Shown here: positions 44,622-53,739 of the stretch, one piece after another
How the letters are laid out: every line of letters begins with the position of its first letter
Position numbering within the stretch: position 1 is the stretch's first letter
DNA from: Opitutia bacterium UBA4506
GTDB taxonomy: Bacteria; Verrucomicrobiota; Verrucomicrobiia; Opitutales; Puniceicoccaceae
Direction of reading: 5' to 3'
NCBI GenBank assembly: GCA_002388665.1
Contig: DGMY01000060.1
Coordinates: 5,833 to 69,832 of the forward strand
Length of the DNA: 64,000 nucleotides
The notes under the pieces: generated by a model
Told to the model about the DNA's origin: nothing
What the model saw: only the letters and a program-made list of their open reading frames with translations
Databases searched by the model: none
Program-made: the position numbers and the translations under genes

Positions 44622-45653
44622 CTAATGACCGAGAGTCGACAATTCTGCCCGGACCATCTCCTTAGCGACCTCGCAACCAATCGTCCGAGCTGACCAACCG
44701 ATCGCCTCCCGAGCCGGTTCTGGATCCCCGACCAGTCGCACAGTATCCACCTTCCGATAGAAGTCCCGGCTGACCCGAAGCAACACCTTTCCGGTCTTCT
44801 CATCCACACCGATTTCATCCTCTCCGCCGCCTTCGAAACGCAATTGTATACCCGCAGCCAAGAAGGCGGCCTTGGCAAACGCACGGACAGAGCAGGATTG
44901 GCCGGTAGCTAAGACTAAGTCCCTTGGGACTTCTGCCTGCAACATCAGCCACATGGCCTCGACGTACTCTGACGCAAACCCCCAATCCCTCTCGGAATCG
45001 AGGTTCCCGAGCACCAAAGGCTCCTCGCGCCCCATTGCAAGTTCCGCTGCGGAACGGGCGATCTTCTTGGTCACAAAGTTTTCACCTCGGCGGTTGGACT
45101 CGTGATTGTAGGCAATTCCGGAGACCGCAAACAGCCCATAGGCATTGCGATAGACCCTGACCATCTGAGTCGCGAACGCTTTGGAGCACCCATAGGGATT
45201 GTCCGGTCGATAAGGTGTTTTTTCCGTTTGGGGAAACTCTTCAGGAGAGCCAAAAATCTCGCTGGAGGCCGCGTGGTAGAATCGCGGTGTCTTGGGAAGG
45301 TCGCGACAAATCTCAAGAATGGAAAGAGTGGCAACCGCCACTTCGTGTACCGTCGATTCGGGGATCTGAAAACTCAATCCGACGTGACTCTGGCCCGCCA
45401 GGTGATAGATCTCATCTGGCTCCACTCGACAGAGAAGACGGCGCAACGGTGTCGCGTCCTGAAGGTCGGCATAGTGGAGGAACAAGCGGCTTCCATAAAT
45501 ATCAGGATCCGCACGTAAATGCTCGATCCGCGAGCGATTGTACATGCTCGCTCTCCGCACAATCCCGTGAACTTCATACCCCTTGCCGAGGAGAAACTCT
45601 GCAAGAAACGAGCCTACTTGGCCGGTGATGCCGGTAATAAGTGCTGTTTTCAT
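44622..45653 (-). CDS. gmd: GDP-mannose 4,6-dehydratase
   Basis: 343 residues. GITGQVGS (8-15) is the NADP loop; the RR-x-S-x(3)-R region (VRRASMYNRSRIEHL), SHVGLSFQIPEST, ASSEIFGSPEEFPQTE, NPYGCSK (the Y-x3-K pair) and FNHES-like YNHESNRRGENFVT are all typical of Gmd. It turns GDP-mannose into GDP-4-keto-6-deoxymannose, the precursor of GDP-L-fucose, GDP-D-rhamnose or GDP-perosamine. No reductase, epimerase-reductase or transaminase for the next step is seen in the window. ATG at 45653 was chosen over a longer frame to 45710. Confidence 0.93.
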   Translation of the reverse strand: MKTALITGITGQVGSFLAEFLLGKGYEVHGIVRRASMYNRSRIEHLRADPDIYGSRLFLHYADLQDATPLRRLLCRVEPDEIYHLAGQSHVGLSFQIPESTVHEVAVATLSILEICRDLPKTPRFYHAASSEIFGSPEEFPQTEKTPYRPDNPYGCSKAFATQMVRVYRNAYGLFAVSGIAYNHESNRRGENFVTKKIARSAAELAMGREEPLVLGNLDSERDWGFASEYVEAMWLMLQAEVPRDLVLATGQSCSVRAFAKAAFLAAGIQLRFEGGGEDEIGVDEKTGKVLLRVSRDFYRKVDTVRLVGDPEPAREAIGWSARTIGCEVAKEMVRAELSTLGH

Positions 45654-45710
45654 AAATCCAGTGCAACATGGTTTCGGGCCGGAGAGATCTCCCTCTGCGC
45701 CCAATCCCAC

Positions 45711-46868
45711 CTACGAGATCATTCGCCGAAAAACTTCAGAATAGCCCTTCGTAGTTTCTTCCCAGGAATACTTCTGAGCGAACTCACGCCGCGCAAGAAC
45801 TTCACTCGCCGAATCACTACCGCGCAGGCACTCCCGCTCGACGACTTCCGCGAGCTCAACCGGATCCTTCGGGTCAAAGTAGGCAATCCGATCTTCTGCA
45901 ATCTCCTCGAATACGGGAATCCTACTGGCAACCACCCGACGACCCAACGCAAGTCCCTCTACCACCGGCAACCCAAAACCTTCCGCTTGGGAGGGTACGG
46001 CTACACAATTGGCATGCTGGTAGGCATTGCGCACAACGCTGTCATCACCAGATAGTCCGTGAACTCGGTCGCCCAAGCCAATCGCCTCAAAGAATCGCAA
46101 CTCATGCTTCGTGAAGGGAGCCCCCACACAGAGCATCTGCCAGTCGGGGTTGCGATGAAAGAATCCCCGGAGCGATTCCAACATAAAATAGAGATTCTTA
46201 TAACGTCCCCTCTCTCCTACGAACAGCAGGTAGGGATGGGGCAGTGGACTCGATCCTTCCTCGAGATCATCCGCGTCCACAAATGAACTGGCGAGAGGCA
46301 CTACGTGGATCTTCTCTGGAGGAATGTTCCACATCGTCACCAAATCATTCTTCGTACTATTCGATATCGCAACGATCGCATCACTGCCCTCCATCATCTT
46401 CCGCTTCCAAGCCGAATGATGGGTCTCGCCCACATAAAACTCCGGGAAGCGTTCCGGAATCAAATCCAGGGCCGTACTCACTATCGGCGGCCTGTTCTTC
46501 AGTTCCAGAAGGTAGGGGTCGTAATAGGTCGGCACCAATAGATCCGGCCGCTCTTCCCTGAGTCTCTCCAGCCCGTAGACCCGGTTCGAGTCAGGTAAGG
46601 TGTCGACGATTCTTCTCGGCACTGCCGCACCTGCCAGCCGGAAAGCCATTGCCCGCAGCCGGGAGACTTTGCATTCGGTGGTCGCCTCCTCCGCAAGTTC
46701 GATCCCGGGATGATTCGCCAAGTAAAGATTCCGTGTCGCCTTCAGCCCCAACTCGGACCGAAACTCGTTCGCTAAGCGTTTGGAAACTTCGTAAAAGAGC
46801 CGGGACGCGCCCCCCACTCTCTGCAAATCAAAGACTTGGTGGTCGAAAAATACTAACGGTTCCGTCAT
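45711..46868 (-). CDS. GT4-family glycosyltransferase (mannosyltransferase-like)
   Basis: 385 residues. VFFDHQVFDLQRVGGASRLF, DLIPERFPEFY and VAISNSTKNDLV are typical of the WbdB/MtfB-like mannosyltransferase branch. The donor domain has LLFVGERGRYKNLYFMLESL and SQAEGFGLPVVEGLALGRRVV, the classic E-x7-E. It stands right after gmd, so a GDP-linked donor (GDP-Man or its 6-deoxy derivatives) is a fair guess. Confidence 0.88.
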   Translation of the reverse strand: MTEPLVFFDHQVFDLQRVGGASRLFYEVSKRLANEFRSELGLKATRNLYLANHPGIELAEEATTECKVSRLRAMAFRLAGAAVPRRIVDTLPDSNRVYGLERLREERPDLLVPTYYDPYLLELKNRPPIVSTALDLIPERFPEFYVGETHHSAWKRKMMEGSDAIVAISNSTKNDLVTMWNIPPEKIHVVPLASSFVDADDLEEGSSPLPHPYLLFVGERGRYKNLYFMLESLRGFFHRNPDWQMLCVGAPFTKHELRFFEAIGLGDRVHGLSGDDSVVRNAYQHANCVAVPSQAEGFGLPVVEGLALGRRVVASRIPVFEEIAEDRIAYFDPKDPVELAEVVERECLRGSDSASEVLARREFAQKYSWEETTKGYSEVFRRMIS

Positions 46869-46888
46869 CGATCTACGCCCTTCTGTGC

Positions 46889-47704
46889 TCAGTCCCGATA
46901 CCCAAACACGTTCACCGCATTATCAAAACCTGCCACTAATCGAGTCTCCATGAAGGGGCGGTCACGCACAAATTCCCCCTGCAGGTGATAGCGAAATCCA
47001 TGCTCTTGTAAGATCGTCAACAGGTCACCCAACCTCTGAGGATTGTCAGGAGACGAGTGATACTCGACAAATATCTTATCCACGTTCCCAAGCAGGTCTT
47101 GGCAATCCTGCAAGACCGCCCATTCCGCGCCTTCGATATCTACTTTCAAGAGATCGATTCGCTCCTCCAAATACGGCTTTAAGCGAACCGACGGGATCGT
47201 AACGATTCGGCCACCCGAAACGTCTGCACCGGCTAACTTACCCGAAAATCCACCTTCCAGCTCGAACTGAATCTCTCCGTCCTCGGTCCATACTGCAGCA
47301 GCATGGATGTCCACGTCATTCACACCGTTTGCCGCACAGTTCCGCTTGAGCAGAGCACAGATCTCTGGATCGGCTTCAAACGCAGTGATTCGAGCATTCG
47401 GATACAATCTCTTGAAAAACAGGGTGCTTAATCCGATGTTCGCGCCACAGTCGATTATCCGCGGCCGATCCGTTGTAGACTCAAATTCATACCCTTTCTG
47501 CTGAAGGATGTGTCGCCCCCCGCTGAGAAAGGTACACGCATCGGAGAAATGAATATCCAATCCAAACAGGGATGATTCACCCGGTTCAAAACGCGGGAGC
47601 CCTTTCAATCGAGCAATCTCCACAGCCTTGGCGTCTGGCTGAGGTGTTTTTCCCAAATGTCTTCGGATCCTCGATTTTAATCCGCTTATAGAACAATTCA
47701 TCAT
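46889..47704 (-). CDS. FkbM-family methyltransferase
   Basis: 271 residues. RIIDCGANIGLSTLFF (82-97, motif I), AFEADPEICALLKRN, and LLKVDIEGAEWAVLQD are the FkbM family motifs. Such enzymes O-methylate sugars in several bacterial glycans. The gene lies two genes from the second Wzt (48328-49635), which would suit a role in capping or decorating that polymer. Start ATG 47704; the second Met directly follows. Confidence 0.85.
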   Translation of the reverse strand: MMNCSISGLKSRIRRHLGKTPQPDAKAVEIARLKGLPRFEPGESSLFGLDIHFSDACTFLSGGRHILQQKGYEFESTTDRPRIIDCGANIGLSTLFFKRLYPNARITAFEADPEICALLKRNCAANGVNDVDIHAAAVWTEDGEIQFELEGGFSGKLAGADVSGGRIVTIPSVRLKPYLEERIDLLKVDIEGAEWAVLQDCQDLLGNVDKIFVEYHSSPDNPQRLGDLLTILQEHGFRYHLQGEFVRDRPFMETRLVAGFDNAVNVFGYRD

Positions 47705-47768
47705 CTTAAAGGTGTAATCGGCGCTCAGTGAAATATTTTAGAACGATGCGATTGTGGGGGGATGACAC

Positions 47769-48296
47769 TCACTCGTGATCCGAAAGCTTCGCAGCTTCCT
47801 CCGAGAGAAAAATCTCGCCAATAATCGGAAGAATCTGCCGAGCCCGTTCACTCATAGTGGACAAGCGCTTCACCCGCTTCTCAAAAAACTCTTTGTCGGA
47901 CAGGTCGGAAATCTCGGACAATTGCTGGTCCATTCGCTTTGTGCGCTTTTCCGTATTCTCGATGTACTGCTCGAGCTCTCCTTTTAAGAACGCTCCGACA
48001 AATTGCTGAAAATTTGTTTCGGCCTCAAAATATTCCCTCCGACCGCCCTGCTCATAGGCAGGTTTGATGGCGCGGAACACTTTCAGAGTCCTCAATCCCT
48101 GACTGGCTGAACCGAGGCTAATTCCGAGCCCCTGAGTCAGGTCGTCCATCGCGACCGGATGGGGGCTCGCATAAATGTAGCCGTAGATGGAGCCAATCGT
48201 TTTTGGCAATCCCATCAGACGAAACAATCGCACCATGAAATCCACGATTTCCCCTTGAAGAGGACTCAATCCGTTTTCTTTTCCTGCCTGCCTCAT
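47769..48296 (-). CDS. GbsR/MarR-type transcriptional regulator
   Basis: 175 residues. The N-terminal winged helix has GLPKTIGSIYGYIYASPHPV, MDDLTQGLGISLGSASQGLR and a wing FEAETNFQQFVG, the layout of the GbsR subfamily. A charged helical dimerisation region of 80 residues follows. ATG at 48296 has GCAGGAAT before it (AGGA about 4 bases away); a longer frame to 48377 overlaps the Wzt gene. GbsR proteins respond to choline in Bacillus, but in other bacteria they are found beside polysaccharide genes. Here it probably senses a cell-surface or stress signal; the ligand is unknown. Confidence 0.85.
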   Translation of the reverse strand: MRQAGKENGLSPLQGEIVDFMVRLFRLMGLPKTIGSIYGYIYASPHPVAMDDLTQGLGISLGSASQGLRTLKVFRAIKPAYEQGGRREYFEAETNFQQFVGAFLKGELEQYIENTEKRTKRMDQQLSEISDLSDKEFFEKRVKRLSTMSERARQILPIIGEIFLSEEAAKLSDHE

Positions 48297-48327
48297 ATTC
48301 CTGCCCTCTCCTAGTAAGTTATTCGAG

Positions 48328-49635
48328 CTATTCACCCAATTTTTCCAGTTGCCAATCCCATACCGGAGCGGTGACACCGTCCCGCTTTTTAGTCCAGTAT
48401 GCGGAGTGGCTCAGTCCCCCCTGAATGCGGAACCGGAAGTCCACATCCTCTTCATACAAATTAATCAGCCACATGCGATTCACCAACGACGCCGCCATTT
48501 TGACCGTGTACAACCCTTCGTTTAGATAATGCCGCGGAATGATCGTCCGACTGACATGCCTCCCGGCCCGAACCCTTTCGGGTTTACCGTCCTGTGCATC
48601 GGTCTCACAGGTTAAGAAGACCTTGCGCCCGTCTTCATCGTAAACCGCAAACCCAATGCACAATGCAGGGTCTTCCATTTTCACCTCAAACTCTATCCGC
48701 ACTTCCAGGTCCTCGTCGTTCCGCACGACGAAGGGGGCTTGCTCCCCATTAGCCAGATAGAGCCCAAAAGAATTGGGAGTGAAATAGGGGCTTTGGCAGA
48801 CTCCTTTGTCGTTCGTCCACAGGGTGACTCCATCCAATTCCTCAACGTCGCCCACCAAGTAACGCCGGATCAAACTACGGATATCATCGGTTTGATACGA
48901 AACGCGCCCTTCCTCCATGATGACGCCTTTGGTGCACAGCGATTCGATCGCATTCATTTGGTGGCTCACAAATATCACCGTACGGCCTTCTTCGCTGACT
49001 TCCTTCATCTTGCCCAGGCACCGTTCCTGGAACTCGGCATCGCCCACGGCGAGCACTTCATCCACGATCAGGATTTCAGGGTCCAAATGCGCGGCAACCG
49101 CAAAGGCCAGCCTCACGTACATTCCCGACGAATACCTTTTCACCGGAGTATCAACAAAGGTGCCCACTCCGGAAAAATCGACAATCGCGTCGAACTTTGA
49201 CCGTACTTCACGGCGAGTCATTCCCAGAATAGCGCCATTGAGATAGATGTTTTCGCGACCGGTTAGTTCCGGATGAAACCCTGTGCCCACCTCCAGGAGG
49301 CTGGCGGTTCTACCCGATGCTCGAATCACTCCTTTCGTAGGCTTGGTTATCTGGGAAAGAATCTTCAACAGAGTAGACTTCCCGGCCCCGTTTTTCCCAA
49401 CGATCCCAACGATGTCACCCTGCTCGATCTCCAAATCCACCCCGCGCAGCGCAAAGAACCTTTTGTTCTGAACCCTCTCGGTTGTTCCTCCTCCCATGAT
49501 GTCGATCTCTGAGTTCGGGTCCTCCTTCCCTCTCAATCGACAGAGTAGGGACTGGAAATCCTGAGCCAACGAACCCCGCCCAATCACACCAAGACGGTAC
49601 TCTTTCCAAAGATTTTCGATTTGAACAGCAATCAT
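48328..49635 (-). CDS. wzt: Polysaccharide ABC exporter ATPase, Wzt-type, second copy
   Basis: 435 residues. Walker A GKNGAGKST (80-88), signature SSGMY (169-173), Walker B ILIVDE (188-193), H-loop His at about 225. A beta-sandwich C-terminal domain follows from about residue 260 (VRIEFEVKM, VFLTCETDAQDG, LNEGLYTVKMA). That domain differs from the one in the first Wzt (8330-9787), so the two exporters probably recognise different chain ends. It pairs with the permease at 49638-50498, 2 bases away, and is followed by the GbsR-type regulator. Confidence 0.93.
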   Translation of the reverse strand: MIAVQIENLWKEYRLGVIGRGSLAQDFQSLLCRLRGKEDPNSEIDIMGGGTTERVQNKRFFALRGVDLEIEQGDIVGIVGKNGAGKSTLLKILSQITKPTKGVIRASGRTASLLEVGTGFHPELTGRENIYLNGAILGMTRREVRSKFDAIVDFSGVGTFVDTPVKRYSSGMYVRLAFAVAAHLDPEILIVDEVLAVGDAEFQERCLGKMKEVSEEGRTVIFVSHQMNAIESLCTKGVIMEEGRVSYQTDDIRSLIRRYLVGDVEELDGVTLWTNDKGVCQSPYFTPNSFGLYLANGEQAPFVVRNDEDLEVRIEFEVKMEDPALCIGFAVYDEDGRKVFLTCETDAQDGKPERVRAGRHVSRTIIPRHYLNEGLYTVKMAASLVNRMWLINLYEEDVDFRFRIQGGLSHSAYWTKKRDGVTAPVWDWQLEKLGE

Positions 49636-49637
49636 GG

Positions 49638-50498
49638 TTACACCGTGTCCATAAAGGTGGCTTCCACCTTGTTAAATACAATCATCCCTAGAAGGAAAAC
49701 AAGGGAGGCAACACCCGTCGAATAGCCCAACATGCCCCAAGAAAAATCTCCGGCTCCCATGAATCCAAACCGGAAGGTCTCAATGACTCCCGTAATCGGA
49801 TTCGCCGAAATGATCCATGCATATTTTTCGGACAGGGTCGACATAGGGTACACTATCGGGGTCGCATACATGAGCAACTGAGTCCCAAAAGCCAAGAGGT
49901 TGACCAAGTCCCGGTACTTCGTAGTCAGCGCACTGAAGAGTAAGCCCATTCCCAGAGCGATCATTGCCAGATCCAGGATCAGTAATGGAAACAGAAATAC
50001 AGTGGCGTTCGGTTCCACTTTGCCGTTGTGCCAGAAGTAGGCAAAGAATGCCAAAAACAACCCGAACTGAATCGCCAGTGTGATCAGACTCGAAATCGCC
50101 ACGCTGATCGGGGCCACCAATCGCGGAAAGTAAACTTTCCCAAACAACTTCGCGTTCGACTGAAAGGTCGTCGCCGTTTTGTTGAAGCTAGACGCAAAAT
50201 AACCCCAGAGCGTCACTCCCCCCAAATAAAATAATACTTGAGGGATTCCATCCGTCGACAATTTCGCAATCTTTCCAAAGACGAAAACCATCATCACCGT
50301 CGTCAGAATCGGCTGGATCACAAACCAGACCGGTCCCAATACCGTCTGCTTGTAGTTCGCGACAAAGTCCCGGCGTACAAATAAATAGATTAGATCCCGA
50401 TAGCGGAAGATTTCCCCTACCGGAACCGAAAAGATTCGACGATGCGGCGTAATCTCCACCGCCCACCGTTCCGGTGTGTCTGTATTTGGACTTCCCAT
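49638..50498 (-). CDS. wzm: Polysaccharide ABC exporter permease, Wzm-type, second copy
   Basis: 286 residues from ATG 50498 (AGGA 6 bases before it); an in-frame ATG at 50513 would add five residues. IYLFVRRDFVANYKQTVLGP is the amphipathic interface helix; GPVWFVIQPILTTVMMVFVF, six helices and ISANPITGVIETFRFGF are hallmarks of ABC-2 polysaccharide permeases. It is the first gene of the exporter block in transcription order, behind a 299-base gap (50499-50797), so a promoter is likely there. Confidence 0.92.
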   Translation of the reverse strand: MGSPNTDTPERWAVEITPHRRIFSVPVGEIFRYRDLIYLFVRRDFVANYKQTVLGPVWFVIQPILTTVMMVFVFGKIAKLSTDGIPQVLFYLGGVTLWGYFASSFNKTATTFQSNAKLFGKVYFPRLVAPISVAISSLITLAIQFGLFLAFFAYFWHNGKVEPNATVFLFPLLILDLAMIALGMGLLFSALTTKYRDLVNLLAFGTQLLMYATPIVYPMSTLSEKYAWIISANPITGVIETFRFGFMGAGDFSWGMLGYSTGVASLVFLLGMIVFNKVEATFMDTV

Positions 50499-50797
50499 GC
50501 TTTTTCCTACCATCTCACGCTCTTTCTGCAGCGTCTTTCACCAGGCACGCTACCGCCCCTGGACGATCACTTTCCCCTCCGGAGTGAATCCAGTTCGACG
50601 GGCTACTCTCGCCCGCTAACAAATGTTCTGTCCTCCGATCCATTTACTCTCATCAGGTCCAAAAATCGCTTCCAAACCCTACCTCGAATGTTCTTAGATC
50701 AGTGTCATTTCATTTATTTCATTTTTTTCTGAAGAAAGTAAAGACTCTTTTCCGGGGGATCTGTTAGACGTCGGGGAGGCACCCCAACCGGAGGGGC
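50499..50797. other. Intergenic region upstream of second wzm
   Basis: No gene fits here. Part of it (about 50700-50750) is AT-rich with an A-run on the minus strand, and a short CCCC...GGGG stem (CCCCTCCGGTTGGGG, minus strand) lies just after the stop of the 50798-51784 gene. This would suit an end of transcription for that gene and a promoter for the wzm-wzt-regulator operon, but no convincing -35/-10 pair can be pointed to. No repeat is visible. Confidence 0.4.
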
Positions 50798-51784
50798 TCA
50801 ATCGGGGGCGATGTCGCCGACAGAGATCTGTCGACCGGTGCGAAAATCATGCAGCGGCAAGCGTCGATACCCCGGGTCCTCCGGCCACGCATCAGACAAA
50901 GTTAACTCACCGTCAAGATTGCGTGTTTCGCGGAAGGTGGTGGGGCGAAACCCTTCTTGGGCAGAGAGGGTGGGCAGTTCACCTTGAATCTCTGGGTCGA
51001 CAAAGAAGGCGTTGTGCCCGGCACCGTTGACCCCGACAAAATGCAAGCCCATTGATTCCCCCAAGCGAACCAAGGCGGTCAGGGACGCTCCGAAATAACG
51101 GCCACTGGGATGACCGAGCTCCCGTTGGAAATCAGCGCGATAAGGCACAGACACATCAGCGGACGGTCCAAAGGTCGAGTTATACTCACAGACCACGACC
51201 CAGGGCTTCAACTCCCGCAAGGCCTCCCAGACCCAGTAATCATTGCCATCAATATCCACACTCAAAAGTCCGGGCCTTCCGCCAAAGCCGTTGCGATCAA
51301 TGATCGGGACAATGTTCTCCTTCGTAAGGAAATGACACTCAGCCCGCAAATTGACTCGCCAGAAATCCGGCCGATTTCGAATAGAACCGATTTGGGACTC
51401 TGACCCGTCCAGGATTAGTCCTTTCCAGTAGTCCCGCAAAAGAAGAAGCCGTGTGTTCGATTCTACGTAATCCTGCACCCCAAACTCAACAAACCATTGA
51501 TCCTTCTCTGGGACCCTCGCCGTGAGGTACTCGAGGATGCCGTCTTCGCCAAACTGAGACATGTAGCCGTACTCCAGTTCTCTCAGCGAGCGCGCAGAGC
51601 GGCTAACCCTCTCCTGCTTACCTGCCTGTAACAGAGCCAACACCGCCCGTTCCTCGTGACTAGGAAACAATGGAGGCAAACGACGAGCCGCCGGCTTTTG
51701 CACCGGCACGTCCTTCTTCATCCAATTCTTCAAACGCCTTATTATTCGATACAATCTCAAATCCTTACCTTTCCCCGTGTTCAT
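50798..51784 (-). CDS. SAM-dependent methyltransferase, FkbM-like
   Basis: 328 residues. YMSQFGEDGILEYLTAR, WFVEFGVQDYVESNTRLLL (motif I region), LILDGSESQ and LLSVDIDGNDYWVWEAL correspond to the FkbM fold but with an extended C-terminal part. The C-terminal part has VGVNGAGHNAFFVD. It is the first gene of the polysaccharide locus in transcription order and faces the BCCT gene. ATG at 51784 was chosen; 51820 is an in-frame alternative. Confidence 0.7.
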   Translation of the reverse strand: MNTGKGKDLRLYRIIRRLKNWMKKDVPVQKPAARRLPPLFPSHEERAVLALLQAGKQERVSRSARSLRELEYGYMSQFGEDGILEYLTARVPEKDQWFVEFGVQDYVESNTRLLLLRDYWKGLILDGSESQIGSIRNRPDFWRVNLRAECHFLTKENIVPIIDRNGFGGRPGLLSVDIDGNDYWVWEALRELKPWVVVCEYNSTFGPSADVSVPYRADFQRELGHPSGRYFGASLTALVRLGESMGLHFVGVNGAGHNAFFVDPEIQGELPTLSAQEGFRPTTFRETRNLDGELTLSDAWPEDPGYRRLPLHDFRTGRQISVGDIAPD

Positions 51785-51835
51785 ACTACAAAGATCGTTA
51801 GCCGAGCAAATCGAAACCATTTCGAAATTCGTCCT

Positions 51836-51864
51836 TTGGGTGGGGTTGATCGATGTGCTATACC
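51836..51864 (+). promoter_or_regulatory. Possible sigma-70-like promoter for BCCT gene
   Basis: TTGGGT (51836-51841) and TATACC (51859-51864) are 17 bases apart, and TG stands before the second box (TGC-TATACC, extended -10 style). The start of the BCCT gene lies 40 bases downstream. The -35 box matches the consensus at only 3 of 6 positions, so this is a weak call. The region 51785-51903 must also hold the promoter for the leftward polysaccharide genes. Confidence 0.3.
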
Positions 51865-51903
51865 CTCCACCGCGACCTAAAAATCCTTTTCCGACCTAAG
51901 CCT

Positions 51904-53718
51904 ATGAGTATTGACCCCCGCCCGAGCGATGAATCGATCGCCAAACGCACCCTCGCCGAAAAGCTGCGAAGGGCCGAAAAGGCCGCCCGCGCCAAAGCGA
52001 TCCGAGAGAGAGAAAAATTCCGGGGGCTGCAAATCCGCCCCACCCCCACCCTCCTCGATGGGGACAAGAAAACTCGGGAGGCAGGAGACCGGAACTGGAG
52101 TGGACTGGGGTTCGATGTCCACCCCCACGTGACTGGGGCCTCGCTCATCGTCCTCATCACCTTAATCGCTGCGATTTTCATTTTTGACAAGCAGGCCGAT
52201 CATTTTGCTCAGGATATGAAGGAGTGGATTTCCACCACCTTCGGCTGGTTCTTCATTTTTGCGGCCAATATCTTTATCATCGCCGCCGCCTATTTCGCCT
52301 TCAGCCGCCTCGGCCGTGTGAGAATCGGGGGCAAAGACGCCCGACCCGAATTCTCGACGGTGGCATGGTATGCGATGCTGCTGAGCGCCGGCATGGGGAT
52401 CGGTCTCATGTTCTGGAGTGTCGGAGAACCCATCTACCACTACGATTCACCCTCCCCCATGTTCTCGGAGGTCCAGGGGAATACCCCGGAAGCCGCCGAA
52501 GCAGCGATGGTCACGACGTTCTACCACTGGGGCCTCCACCCTTGGGCAATTTACGCCATCGTCGGGCTCGGTCTGGCATTCTTCGCCTACAATCGCGGCC
52601 TTCCCCTAACCATTCGCTCCATCTTTCACCCGATTCTCGGAGACCGCATTTACGGCTTCTGGGGGAATGCCATTGATGTGCTGGCCGTCCTCGCCACCCT
52701 GGCAGGTCTAGCCACTTCGCTCGGCCTCGGGGTCGCCCAGGTCAATGCCGGCCTCGACTACCTATTCGGTACCGGCATCAGCATCCCGATCCAAATCACC
52801 CTCATCGCCGTGATTACCGCCATTGCGACACTTTCGGTCGTCGCGGGTCTCGATGGCGGCGTGAAGCGATTGAGTGAGATCAATATGGGTCTCGCCGCGA
52901 TCTTTATGCTCTTCCTGCTCATCGCCGGCCCCACAATCTATATCCTGAGCGGCTTCACCCAGAATATTGGCACCTATATTACCATCCTGCCCGAACTGAG
53001 CCTCTGGACCGAAACCTATCGGGGAAGCGACTGGCAAGGGGGCTGGACCGTGTTCTACTGGGCTTGGTGGATCTCCTGGTCGCCTTTCGTCGGTATGTTT
53101 ATCGCCCGTATCTCCAAGGGCCGGACCGTCCGCGAATTTATCCTCGGGGTCGTCCTCATCCCCACCCTACTCTCCTTCTTCTGGATGTCCGTCTTCGGAG
53201 GGTCCGCCATCTGGCTGCAAGCCGGTGGGGTCGCCGACATCTTCAGCGCAGTGGAAAACGATGTTTCGACGGCCCTCTTCGACATGCTCGAGTCATTTCC
53301 GTTCACCACCGTTCTCTCCATTGTCGGGATTTTTCTGGTGACGGTGTTCTTTGTCACTTCGTCTGACTCCGGCTCCCTCGTGGTCGATCACCTGACCTCC
53401 GGCGGCAAACTCGACTCCCCCGTTCGGCAACGGGTATTCTGGGCGGTGATGGAAGGCGTAGTCGCCGCCGTCCTCCTCATCGGAGGCGGCCTCCAGACCC
53501 TTCAAACCGCCTCCATCACCACGGGTCTTCCGTTTATGCTCATCCTCCTGTGCATTATCTATACGCTCTACATAGGCCTTTCTCAGGAAGTTTATATAGA
53601 GGAAGCGGTTCGCTCGAAGCTTCGGGAGGTCCGCGCCGACCACAAACTCGACGAAGCCATCGCGACGGCCCAACAGGAAATAATCGAAACCGTTACGTCC
53701 GAAAACGACAAGGCCTAG
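51904..53718 (+). CDS. BCCT-family compatible-solute transporter
   Basis: 604 residues. A basic, charged cytoplasmic N-terminus of about 75 residues is followed by 12 membrane helices. AGMGIGLMFWSVGEPIYHY is the substrate- and ion-site helix; AWWISWSPFVGMFIARISKG is the family signature in helix 8. Without a sodium-site analysis, choline, glycine betaine or carnitine are all possible. It is divergent from the surface-glycan operon. The start is ATG 51904; an upstream in-frame ATG at 51853 is not favoured because the added residues are not protein-like. Confidence 0.92.
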   Translation: MSIDPRPSDESIAKRTLAEKLRRAEKAARAKAIREREKFRGLQIRPTPTLLDGDKKTREAGDRNWSGLGFDVHPHVTGASLIVLITLIAAIFIFDKQADHFAQDMKEWISTTFGWFFIFAANIFIIAAAYFAFSRLGRVRIGGKDARPEFSTVAWYAMLLSAGMGIGLMFWSVGEPIYHYDSPSPMFSEVQGNTPEAAEAAMVTTFYHWGLHPWAIYAIVGLGLAFFAYNRGLPLTIRSIFHPILGDRIYGFWGNAIDVLAVLATLAGLATSLGLGVAQVNAGLDYLFGTGISIPIQITLIAVITAIATLSVVAGLDGGVKRLSEINMGLAAIFMLFLLIAGPTIYILSGFTQNIGTYITILPELSLWTETYRGSDWQGGWTVFYWAWWISWSPFVGMFIARISKGRTVREFILGVVLIPTLLSFFWMSVFGGSAIWLQAGGVADIFSAVENDVSTALFDMLESFPFTTVLSIVGIFLVTVFFVTSSDSGSLVVDHLTSGGKLDSPVRQRVFWAVMEGVVAAVLLIGGGLQTLQTASITTGLPFMLILLCIIYTLYIGLSQEVYIEEAVRSKLREVRADHKLDEAIATAQQEIIETVTSENDKA

Positions 53719-53739
53719 CCTCTCATTCCCGTGCACTTC

